From: Zerene cesonia
Lineage: Eukaryota > Arthropoda > Insecta > Lepidoptera > Pieridae
Assembly (NCBI RefSeq): GCF_012273895.1
Contig: NC_052106.1
Coordinates: 620,001-684,000 of the forward strand
Direction: 5' to 3'
DNA length: 64,000 bases
Shown: positions 45,655 to 54,854 of the stretch, piece by piece
How positions within the stretch are numbered: the first letter of the stretch is position 1
Layout: each line of letters begins with the position of its first letter
Notes under the pieces: model-generated
What the model was told of the DNA's origin: nothing
Database searches by the model: none
The model's input: only the letters and a program-made list of their open reading frames with translations
Program-made: the position numbers and the translations under genes

Positions 45655-45730
45655 AAATATATAACCTCCTGGCATAGTGGTTAAAACGTTTTGTATAACC
45701 GAGGGGTCTAAGGTTGAATTCTCTAAAAAG
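45655..45730 (+). repeat. tRNA-like SINE head remnant
   Basis: CCTCCTGGCATAGTGGTTAA looks like a tRNA 5' half with an A box. The B box is reduced to GGTTGAATTCT. The 63.5-kb SINE has a similar head. Confidence 0.4.
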
Positions 45731-46405
45731 ACAACAAGTACGAAAGCCGATCCTCTATTAGCCTATTAAGAAATCTGATCAATAAGAGCTATCTGAAATG
45801 TATCTACAATTTTCTCTAGTAGGGATGAGGATTTATGTTATTTTATTATCCAAATAGTAGGAATTTGGCGTCCTTTCAGCCAAAACACATTTGTCGAAAA
45901 TGAAGGCCATCTCTTTAAGGATCCTAGAAAAGATTTATTGTATATCTCAATGTACAACTTAGAACAGTAATGTAGGTCAATGTCAGTTTATGCCGTAAAA
46001 CACAGTTTTATTGAGGAATACTCTCGTAAATGTAAGTACATTTACGATCAACTTTCACACGCCGCTTCACTCTTATGGTACTAAGGAAGAATGTAAATAT
46101 TTTGATTAGAACTTAATACAAAATTATTAAAAACGCATCTTTATCGATTCTTTCATCAGCACTAATAGATTTTAAAGCTTATATAAGAAATATATACTAT
46201 ATATGTACTAATGATAAGAAATATGTTAATTAAAAGTTAATGATCGGAACTGCCAAGAAAAAAGTGTGTTAACAACAGTTGAGACCTCATGTCCTTGGAA
46301 GCTCCCGTAGGACACGTAAATATTTTTTTTTCTTTATCCTCTACACACTTAACGCTAATTTTCTTTACCTTTAAATAACTAAGTAGTAATTTTGCGTCAT
46401 CATGT

Positions 46406-46491
46406 GCTACACCGTGTTAATAACCGTAGCAGCGCTACGACACGTGTTTATTTTGTCTACGGCGCTACGGCGTAGCGGTCACGTGCAGGTG
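46406..46491. repeat. CGTAGC-rich repeat with two CACGTG E-boxes
   Basis: GCTACACCGTG, CCGTAGCAGCGCTACG and 'CTACGGCGCTACGGCGTAGC' lie in 86 bp. CACGTG occurs at 46441-46446 and 46480-46485 approximately. Confidence 0.6.
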
Positions 46492-48630
46492 AACGTGCTT
46501 TGATTATTTTTAGCTAAATTGTTCAAACCTTAGGTATTTTGTTGTATATATGTGTATACAAAAAGGCAACAAAATATAAGGCAGGTTCTAGATACTGCTC
46601 GTACTTTCATCAATAAATGAAATCCGCAAGGTAGGGGCGTAGAGTAATTTTACGACTCTCACAAATTATTCACCACGACCGATTCTCATAAAAAAGAACT
46701 CATATTTTTTTTAAGTTTATAAACAAAAACCGTTGCGACAGAGTGATATATACTACTTTATATATTTCTGTTAGGACAGCCTAATTATTTAATGTCACAG
46801 GTACATTTCAATCGTTGACATAAACCTACGCGTATTTACGTTTGCTAAAAACCTATTCCCAACTAAATCGCGACCAGTCAATCTTAAACAAAACAACCCA
46901 ACCCGCACACGCCCGTCAGTTACGAAATCAATTAAGGTCCCATAAATATTTCCTACGACTCTGCTCGCTAATTTCCTCTGCCTGTGACAGCTCACTCGAG
47001 TAATTGTATTACGGCCGTCCGTGCTGCCGCAATATCTGTAGTTGTACCCTAAAGGATCCCAAACAATGCCCGTCTAAACGTATGGGAATATTGAGTTTAA
47101 AATAGCCCGAGATGCTGCGATCTCAATTTTCACTGCAATATTGCGACTATGGAGTATGGAAGCTTCTATTGATCGGTCCTTGAGTAATGGATCGCATATG
47201 TGGGAAGCAATTTTCTGAGAAAACTTTTATAATCGTGTACTTTAGAGTAAAGGATATCGGAGCTGGAATGATAAATATCTTTCTGTTGAAGTTGGAAACA
47301 ATTTTCGCATATTTGATATTATTTTATTATGTCAACATAGAAACAGAGTTGCAAATTCATATAGCCAATATACCTCCATGCTTTTTCTACTCTTTCATGG
47401 ATTCAAATGTGAGAATACCCTGCAAATAATACACGTTTCTAAATTAAAACCGCCAAGAAAAATATACAACCATATTTCATAAGCCCGTCACGCTCCCAAG
47501 GGCCTTTTACGTTTTCCAATATGCAGCCTTCTTCAACCAAAAAAACGGCGAAAACCGACGAAACCCACAGATGTTGAAACGAACCCAATTAGACGGACCC
47601 TTGCAAATAGAAACGGCGACTGGACCGTATTGTTTTACAAAAGCAAGTATTCCATGCGAATAACGTTTCTATGTCAGCATGTCTAAGGTTCAAAATCCAT
47701 TAACATTAGATCAGGGTTGTCTATACCATCCGGAAGAGGACTTATTTGTGTCTATCAATACAGAGTGGAATACTACGTATTGCCTGCAGTCAAATCATTA
47801 CAATTATAACACTCTAACTATTTATCAAATATGTACAGCAATATGATATTTGACTAAAAACTGTTGACCATCACAGTACATGCGTTTACATTACAATTGA
47901 TTTGAAAAAAATAAATACAGAAATTTTCTTATTATAAAACCACGGTAATTATTTTTCATTTCGGAAAGAAGAATTTTAAAAAATAGAAGCCAATTTCGTT
48001 TAATATTACTCAGGTTTTATTTATGCAATAAGCTGTATTTCATGCATCTATGTTTAATTTTAGATTCTCTCTTTATTTTTATTTATTTAAATAATCAAAT
48101 ATCTTAAACCTTAACAACTGACGTAACAGTCATGAAAGCGAGGTTATGTTATCGCACTAACTATGCATGAATACACGTCACTCGCTAGCCAGATATAATA
48201 GACTCCGAAATTGTAAGGCTTGGACAACCCTATTGTAGTATATATGACAGTAGCGAGTACGTCCCACGAATATAGACATTATTACAAAAGCTTAACTACC
48301 ATATTTGTATGCACGCTGTGTTCATCACACCGTGTGTCAATTCATGCAATTATAATCATTACAGCTTTGGTTTTAGTTTCAAACTTCCATGCACCCGAGG
48401 GTAAAGCTGAAGAATAATGAATTGAATTTAAAATAGCACTTCTCTCGTCTCAATTAACGGAAAGTATTCGTTGTTGAAAAATTTTTCACCAGTTTTTATA
48501 AGTAAAACACTGTCTATTTTAATTTTATTCAGATAAAAATTCTTCTTAATTGTGATTTTCATAAATGCATGCAATTATATGCCTTATTTTTAGGATATAA
48601 AATACTGATTGCCGAGGCAGGTGTTGCCAC

Positions 48631-48667
48631 TTGCAATATCTGTAATGCTACATTACAGATATTGCAA
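48631..48667. repeat. Perfect hairpin, 17-bp arms, 3-nt loop
   Basis: The arm TTGCAATATCTGTAATG (48631-48647) and its exact complement (48651-48667) are separated by CTA. Confidence 0.9.
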
Positions 48668-49017
48668 CTAGCCAAGTAACCGATAACAGATAAATAGAAA
48701 TGGGGGAAACCACTACTTTAACGTGTTTAGATTTTATTTTCATAACCGATGCAATGGACTCGACTGTGCCAAAGCTTATTTGAAGAAATCTCTCAGCGAA
48801 TCGTGTTCAGCGTTTATATTTTGTTTTATTCTAGAAAATTCTATTATTATGTTCTATATATATGATACTTTCTGCTTGCCTCACCTTGGAACGGCTACTT
48901 TTAGTGTAAATTTTTCTAACGTTCAATTTCTATCATACTTAACCAGACAAAATTTGACCAGCGGAACCAAATCTAACAAATAAAAAAGTAAAAACAATCT
49001 TTAAGTTATATGAGTAA

Positions 49018-49206
49018 TCTCTTTTAATATATAAAATTCTCGTGTCACAGTTTTCGTTGCCATACTCCTCCGAAACGGCTTGACCGATTCCTCTGAAATT
49101 TGGTAAGCATATTGGGTAGGTCTGAGAATCGGCCAACATCTATTTTTTATCCCGATATTCCTACGGGATACGGACTTACGCGGGTGAAACCGCGGGGCGC
49201 AGCTAG
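49018..49206 (+). mobile_element. Helitron-like element, CTCGTGTCACAG subfamily
   Basis: Nearly identical to 42347-42531 ('GTGTCACAGTTTTCGTTGCC' and 'GGTAGGTCTGAGAATCGGC' shared), ending with the hairpin and CTAG before host T. The high identity suggests recent activity. Confidence 0.85.
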
Positions 49207-49209
49207 TGT

Positions 49210-49590
49210 AATTATACTTTTTTATATAGGGTATATAGATTTATTGGTCAGGGTTTGACCAGAGATACATTTTTCAGAAGCTAATAATCAAGTGAGTTTT
49301 TGATACTCCGTCCGACGGTGAATCTTGACTGTGACTGTGTGATTATGTTTGTTTCTCTACTCCTTCAAAATTATACAAATACAGCTCTAAGTGTCATAAT
49401 TTTAATGGGATAGGGAGGACTGAATGAGACAGATACATTATAATGAGGGGTTACTTGGGGTTACCATCACAAATATATTTTATAGAGCCCATACATATGC
49501 TATAATAATAACTTATTCATAAACCCTTTTAAAGTTAAAAAGCATAAGTATTTCATATTTGATACGAAAAATCTATACTATATTTGTACA
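49210..49590. other. No gene seen
   Basis: AT-rich non-coding sequence. Confidence 0.4.
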
Positions 49591-49594
49591 TGTT

Positions 49595-49732
49595 TAATAT
49601 AAAGCTAAAAAATTGTACGAACGCGCATATCTCAGGAACTAATGGAAGGATTTCAAAAATTCAATTAACGTTAGATACGTAGGTGATCCCTGAGTGCTAT
49701 AGGCTATATGTGTACTACAAGCGAAGTATAAG
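49595..49732 (+). repeat. Helitron-like repeat, 3' end eroded
   Basis: 'ACGCGCATATCTCAGGAACT', 'GAGTGCTATAGGCTATATGT' and GTACTACAAGCGAAGTATA follow the GCGAAGCC family order. Confidence 0.6.
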
Positions 49733-49739
49733 TCAATGA

Positions 49740-49840
49740 AAACTTAAAGACATATTTTAAACGCTATTTATTTATTATACTAAAATTTACTCTCTAAACG
49801 TATAGTACTCGCGTAAACACAACGCGGGAAAATACTAAAA
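49740..49840 (+). repeat. Relative of the 25.9-kb foldback
   Basis: TTTTAAACGCTATTTATTTA and GTATAGTACTCGCGTAAACA align with 25938-25960 and 26003-26020. The second arm is not complementary here. Confidence 0.5.
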
Positions 49841-50176
49841 CTCAATAAAGGTAATTCAAAAAACGACATAGGCAATTCTTGCACCTACAAAAAGCCGGTT
49901 CCTTAATCATATAATAATGATCTTTAGCGAACTTAACCAATACCGTTAAAGCAACATGGAGCAGTGTAGTGGCTTATAAGAGAAAAAGCTAATGTGAGTC
50001 TATCACGCTATCGTTATGATTTACTTAGTCCATAATTAATGTATTTTTTCCATACTTTTTATAGTACGTTATTCCAATTATTTACGAACATAACATACGT
50101 TCTTTTATATCCAATGTACTATATGGTTAACTAAGTGATAATAGGTAGTATTACTTATCTGTATGAATATTATTTA

Positions 50177-50282
50177 CTAGCGGTCCGCCCCGGCTTTGCC
50201 CGTGGTACAATTACAGCCTTCCTCAATAAATGAGCTATCTAACACTGAAAGAATTTTTCAAATCGGCCCAACAGTTCCTAAA
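50177..50282 (-). mobile_element. Helitron-like element, truncated
   Basis: The plus strand CTAGCGGTCCGCCCCGGC is the reverse of the family's 3' end, with CTAG kept at 50177-50180. It runs to about 'GGCCCAACAGTTCC', where a SINE tail begins. Confidence 0.7.
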
Positions 50283-50289
50283 AAAAATG

Positions 50290-50412
50290 TCTCGGTCTGG
50301 CAGGACAGAGAAGGCTGATCACCTACTTGTCCGTAAAGAAAATTGATCAGTGAAACAGATGTATATCATCAGCCCCATACCCCAGGGGCACGGGACTTCA
50401 CTTATTAAGAAC
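50290..50412 (+). repeat. SINE body fragment, same family as 63.5 kb
   Basis: 'GTCTCGGTCTGGCAGGACAG', 'AAGGCTGATCACCTACTTGT' and 'CAGCCCCATACCCCAGGGGC' match 63560-63665. The tRNA-like head is missing. Confidence 0.75.
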
Positions 50413-50462
50413 TTTCTCCATACAAGTCTCTAAGGCGCCATGTTCTACATAATACGAGTTCC

Positions 50463-50676
50463 ATTCAGTGTTCTGCGCCCGACCGAGTACGGCTCCTCAG
50501 GCCCCCTCCATTCCTGCGCCAGCCCAAGCCGAGGTTCGCGGTCCCCGACAAGGGGGGACGCCCTTGAGCGTGTCGCTACCAGGGTGAACCATCAGTTCAC
50601 CCACGCGCCCGTGCTAAAATGTAGTAGCCCTTCAGGCTAGCATTAAGATTCATCTAAAAAAAAATTCAGTGTTCTG
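50463..50676 (+). mobile_element. GC-rich retroposon with 13-bp target duplication
   Basis: The insert at 50476-50663 (188 bp) ends in A9 and is flanked by perfect ATTCAGTGTTCTG repeats at 50463-50475 and 50664-50676. One frame reads PTEYGSSGPLHSCASPSRGS, then TRVNHQFTHAPVLK, and stops at 50640, about 24 bp before the poly(A). I think this is the 3' end of a LINE whose reading frame runs nearly to its tail, 5'-truncated on insertion. Clade not assigned. Confidence 0.8.
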
Positions 50677-50679
50677 TTA

Positions 50680-51235
50680 ACGATACATCAAAAACTTTCA
50701 TAAATGAAATGTAGGTACATAAAAATTCCACAAATGGAAATAAATAATGAGTCGGTAAAACAAAATTTATACGTACCGACGGTACTTGGCGCGTCCTCGC
50801 GAAATAAAATTAAAAAAAAAAACCTTTGAAAGGCTTAAATCTGCGAGCAGAGAGGCATTATGTCAATTAATTTGCAACTGGAATGCGACTGAAAAATCTT
50901 GTTTTCTTTTCATTGCTGCATTAATGAACGTCAATGAGTTATAAGTGGCTACAAAATGCATCAGCTATGGCGGAGCTTTTCAGATTCAGTTTCAAACAAT
51001 TACGTACCCTATTGGATATGTTTTCATGAATTAATTGGGTCGAGATGCTTTCTGCTTTTTTAAACAAAACCGGAATAAATATGTCAAAAGTTTACATTAT
51101 TTGTCGACTGTTCCATTTAATATTTACTAAAAAAAGAGTGGTGTTATTAGTTTGACGTGTCTGTATGTCTGTCTGTGTGTGTATCTGTCTGTTTGTGCAT
51201 CATAGCTTCCATAGGTCACACATCTCCCTCAATAT
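50680..51235. other. No gene seen
   Basis: AT-rich non-coding; a TGTCTG-rich run lies at 51157-51200. Confidence 0.45.
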
Positions 51236-51239
51236 GAAT

Positions 51240-51445
51240 CACTACATAGTATAAAATAAAGTCGTTTTCTCTGTCCTTATGTCCCTATGTATGTTTAAAT
51301 CTTTAAAACTACGCAACGGATTTTGATGGGGATTTTTTTAATAAACACGAGTGAAATAGAAGATTCAAGGGGAAGGTATATATGTACAATAACATCAATT
51401 AAACTACTCCGAATTTAACGCATGTGAAGCTGCGGGCAAAAGGCT
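51240..51445 (+). repeat. Repeat with 'ACGCAACGGATTTTGATGGG' body
   Basis: It shares 'TCTTTAAAACTACGCAACGG', 'GATTCAAGGGGAAGG' and 'TTAAACTACTCCGAATTTAA' with 59310-59485 and 38225-38410. It ends GAAGCTGCGGGCAAAAGGCTA, a decayed version of GCGGGCAAAAGCTAG. Confidence 0.7.
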
Positions 51446-51448
51446 ATC

Positions 51449-51505
51449 ATAAAATAAAAGAGCTTGAAAAATATGTATTTTATTTTTCAAGCTCTTTTAT
51501 TTTAT
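51449..51505. repeat. Perfect hairpin, 25-bp arms, 7-nt loop
   Basis: The arm at 51449-51473 contains AAAGAGCTTGAAAAATA. The exact complement at 51481-51505 follows the loop TGTATTT. No mismatch in 25 bp. Confidence 0.95.
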
Positions 51506-51669
51506 ATCTATGTCAAATTTCGAATTCAAGATGGCCGACAACACAAAATGGGGTCGGTGGTGTTTTAAATTAGAATTTAATGTTATTTCGTATGTAATCA
51601 CCTATCCATACCGATAAACACAATCGTTCAATCTATCCTTTGTAAGACAAAACAAGCCCCTTTATAGGG

Positions 51670-51701
51670 GTGTCCCTGTAAGGGTTACATTACAGGGACA
51701 C
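51670..51701. repeat. Perfect hairpin, 12-bp arms, 8-nt loop
   Basis: GTGTCCCTGTAA (51670-51681) and its complement (51690-51701) flank GGGTTACA. Confidence 0.85.
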
Positions 51702-51780
51702 TATCCTCAGCAAATGTTTTCACTGCCACCACCGTGAACTGTTTACATTTGGTTTCATGTGAACTATTACTTATTTTAAA

Positions 51781-51890
51781 TCTATACTAATATTATAAAG
51801 CTGAAGAGTTTGTTTGTTTGTTTGTTTGTTTGAACGCCCTAATCTCAGGAACTACTGGTCGGAATTGAAAAATTGTTTCAATGTTATATA
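51781..51890 (+). repeat. Helitron-like element, 3'-truncated
   Basis: It starts TCTATACTAATATTATAAAG after host A, then (GTTT)n and 'ATCTCAGGAACTACTGGTC'. The 3' end is missing. Confidence 0.7.
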
Positions 51891-51977
51891 GTCAATTAAT
51901 TAATTCTCAGTGTTATTAGAAAATTTTTTACTGTGTTGGTTGTTGAGACAGAGTAGTAATTGTCATTTTATAATTAA

Positions 51978-52168
51978 CTAGCTGCGCCCCGCGGTCTCAC
52001 CCGCTCAAGTCCGTATCCCGTAGGAATATCGGGATAAAAGTTGCTTATATGTTTTTCCAGTTGTCCAGCTATCTACGTACCAAATTTTATTGCCATCGGT
52101 TCAGTAGTTTTGTGTGAAAGAGTGAAAGAGTAACAAACACACACACACACACACATCCTTACAAACTT
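51978..52168 (-). mobile_element. Helitron-like element (Lep1-type), 5'-truncated
   Basis: The minus strand ends CGGGGCGCAGCTAG at 51978 with hairpin CCCGC-type slightly mutated (GAGCGGGTGAGACCGCGG). The 5' end stops at 'TAAAGTTTGTAAGGATG'. Confidence 0.8.
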
Positions 52169-52469
52169 TATCCTTAGATTATCCTTAGTTACTATAATGA
52201 AATGAAGCAGTTGTGCATTTGGGGCCTCATTACGTACTAGCGATATCTGAAAAGCCTCTGGTGCGTAGTTTAAAACAAAATCTAATTCACAAATTACAAT
52301 TTTTATTTATCTGAGTTTATTTTCACAAATTGATCCAATCTATAAATATTTGAAAAACTAACTGAGAAACCAACGTAATTACCTACTAAATTCACCGACG
52401 TAAGCTCATTGAGGTTTAACAAAACTTTTAACGATTCTCTTCATTTAAAACTATGTCGGTTACTTTCAC

Positions 52470-52491
52470 AAGTGTGTAACCTTACACACTT
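52470..52491. repeat. Perfect hairpin, 10-bp arms, 2-nt loop
   Basis: AAGTGTGTAA-CC-TTACACACTT. Confidence 0.8.
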
Positions 52492-52539
52492 TTCTGGAAT
52501 ACTAATGCTATTTTAATATCTTGTGTTTGTTTTTGTTTA

Positions 52540-52752
52540 ACCCGCAGCGTCACTCGCGTGGTACCCGGGTAAATAGTAGCCTATGTGCTAATCCACACTT
52601 AATCTTTCTCTGTACTAAATCGCATACAGATAGGATAAGTTATATTCGCGTGAAACAGTAATAGACATTCATACAGTTATACATCCCTCTATCCATCCAT
52701 CCATCTATCTTTACCGACAAACTTTTATTTCGCATTTATAATATTTGTAGGA
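52540..52752 (-). repeat. Helitron-like element, diverged 3' end
   Basis: The minus strand starts TCCTACAAATATTATAAATG, has GGATGGATGGATAG and 'CGATTTAGTACAGAGAAAGA', and ends near CGCGAGTGACGCTGCGGGT. No CTAG is left. Confidence 0.65.
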
Positions 52753-52759
52753 TGAACTG

Positions 52760-53350
52760 TCACAACCACGCCACAGCCGTTTTCAAATTAGATTTGATAT
52801 TCAAATATATAAAAAAACAGAAATTACATCATCAACATGAAAGCACCAAACCGCTTTCATCATCAAAATTGAAAAACCCCCAAAAAACATTTCAATTGAG
52901 ATCTTCCTTCTTTTTAAGACACTTAAGTAAATTGGCACGATTTCACTCGCATTGTACCCGGGAGAAAAGAAGTTCAAATGTATAGATCCAATCAGCTAAG
53001 AAGTAAACGAATAAACATCTACGCATCCACGCAAACCTTCGCATATGCCGTAGTAGCATATCACAAAAAAACATCATCAATTTCCACTCAGCCACGATGT
53101 AAAACATCTCGCCCAGTGGAACCGGACGTGAGAGCGGTGACGTCACAGCGCCGAATGCCTAATCAATATTGTAGGGTGAACACCCTCGCGCGTGTGTCAA
53201 TGTGTGTGCGAGTGTGCGTGTGTAGACTCGCGATTTGTTGGGATTTTATAACTTGGGGTTACACTTTAATGCCCCCTTTTGTCGCTTTGCGGCCGCCTGC
53301 TTACTGTTGTTTTAGACTAACTTTTTTTGAGGCGACCTTTAGACGAGATG
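52760..53350. other. No gene seen; GC-richer patch with CRE
   Basis: 53080-53350 is less AT-rich than its surroundings, with GT-rich alternation at 53190-53222. Open frames here (for example 52978-53382) have no family resemblance. Confidence 0.4.
53138..53145. promoter_or_regulatory. CRE palindrome TGACGTCA
   Basis: A perfect octamer inside GAGAGCGGTGACGTCACAGC. It is the second such site in the window and sits in a GC-rich patch. Promoter function is a guess. Confidence 0.3.
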
Positions 53351-53354
53351 TTAC

Positions 53355-53560
53355 CCGAATGTCGTTCGCGTGGTCCAATTAAATTTTCATGGTACTCTCT
53401 TCATCCCCTACTTTATCCCCTTGAATTTATCAATATTTTTCTATAACTAGCATTCTAGTGTCTATCTGCATGCCAAATTTCTGCCTGATCGGTCCAGTGA
53501 TTGGGGCTTTGCGCTTATAGAACAATTAGTTAACCTTTGCGTTTTATATATTGAGAGATA
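53355..53560 (-). repeat. Decayed copy of the 13.03-kb Helitron-like repeat
   Basis: 'TTCGCGTGGTCCAATTAAAT', 'TTTTCATGGTACTCTCTTCA' and 'CTGCCTGATCGGTCCAGTGA' match 13060-13210. Confidence 0.6.
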
Positions 53561-53589
53561 CGCATTGATATATTATGTTTTACATATAG

Positions 53590-53790
53590 ATTTAAATGAA
53601 TATCCACCATTACGGTCAATATAATTTTCCTTTCCCTTCCCGGTCCTTTGCTTTATTCCCATCGTCACTCCTTTCTATGTCCTTTACCCATAAAAGCGGG
53701 CAACGCACATGCAGCGGCCCTACCTCTGCTATTCATGGGCGGTGGTGATCGCTTACCATCAGGCGAACCACTACTCAGTGGTCCGCTAAT
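53590..53790 (+). mobile_element. LINE-tail element, 3' part
   Basis: A pyrimidine-rich CCTTTCCCTTCCCGGTCC segment, 'ACCCATAAAAGCGGGCAACG', CATGGGCGGTGGTGATCGC and 'TTACCATCAGGCGAACCACT'. 5'-truncated relative to 37605-37935. Confidence 0.75.
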
Positions 53791-53799
53791 ACTTAAAAA

Positions 53800-54695
53800 T
53801 CATACACAGATATTTTTATTCATTTTTATGTTCGTAAAATTTTCAAATATATTCGTATGGTTACGTATCTCGTGTACGGTTAGCAACGAAAGCGCCAAAG
53901 TGTTTGCGGTAAGATATAACAAAGGTATAGTGCTTTTTCGTGTTATGCGGCGCCTACACAGCTGCATTGTGTTCTATTTTATTACGAAATGTGAGAATGG
54001 AAGCCGCGTTGTACAAAACGCTACTTTCAAAATGCGAAAATTAGATTATTTTATGCACAATAAATGTATCAGGTTTATTGGTTAACATTATAATAATATC
54101 AGGGTTCGAAAACATACGAATCTTCTTTTAGATTTGGATTTGACTTATACATTATTTTTTTAAATTAATGTTTTATCGAAATATATAATACAAAAAAACA
54201 CCGGATATTAATGTATGACATATTCTTACACGCTGAATAATCTAGTTTGTTTTAAAATGAATAACATCAGAAATAAACATAAAGAAATCTTTATTTTCCA
54301 AACGCAACCTTATTAAAAACGATTACAACAAAACAATCAACAGCCCACAGCGTTCATCTCAAATCAATCCCGACATTTCCCAACAAATCATCCCAACACC
54401 CTAAATCAAACACTCCTAACTGACGTTTAATAGGAACAAATAGTTTCGCCATAGACAACCGTCGAAGTGTTCCATCTTCGGCGCCACCGGTCTAGACAAT
54501 GGGGCGGGGAATGTCTCACCTTGAAATCTTTAAGCAGCTGTCAAGTCCAAAACATATTTTACATTTAGAGGTCGTCACTTTTTTTGTTTGTGTAGTGTGA
54601 GAAGAAAAACCTACTGTTCATGCTACACTCTAGATACCGCGTGGTTTAAAAGTTCGATCTAAAATTCGGTACCTCCGATAAAATAAAATGTATTA
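53800..54695. other. No gene seen
   Basis: AT-rich non-coding sequence. Confidence 0.4.
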
Positions 54696-54699
54696 AAGC

Positions 54700-54850
54700 T
54701 TATATTTAAAGCTGAAGTTTGCAATGTTTGAACGCACTATCTCAGGAATTATTGGGCCGATTTGGATGAAATTTGATACAAAGATAGCTTGAGACTCAAT
54801 AATCCCGAATTTTACCTCGGAAATCCCACGAAAACGGGCATTTTTTTTAA
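54700..54850 (+). repeat. Helitron-like repeat with 'GGGCCGATTTGGATGAAATT'
   Basis: AAAGCTGAAGTTTGCAATG, 'CGCACTATCTCAGGAATTAT' and 'GATACAAAGATAGCTTGAGA'. No clear termini. Confidence 0.55.
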
Positions 54851-54854
54851 TATT

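Larger units (their letters stand above)
45300..49010. other. No gene seen; scattered small structures
   Basis: AT-rich non-coding. It contains a tRNA-like remnant (45655-45730: A box TGGCATAGTGG, degenerate B box), a small hairpin at 46024-46047, a CGTAGC cluster and a 17-bp-arm hairpin (48631). No open frame has family resemblance. Confidence 0.45.

Noticed and set aside
52978..53382. 134-residue open frame
   Set aside because: Composition-driven: GT-rich and GC-rich patch, no domain or family resemblance.
53648..54085. 145-residue open frame
   Set aside because: Its first third is the LINE-tail repeat and the rest is AT-rich filler without resemblance to a family.
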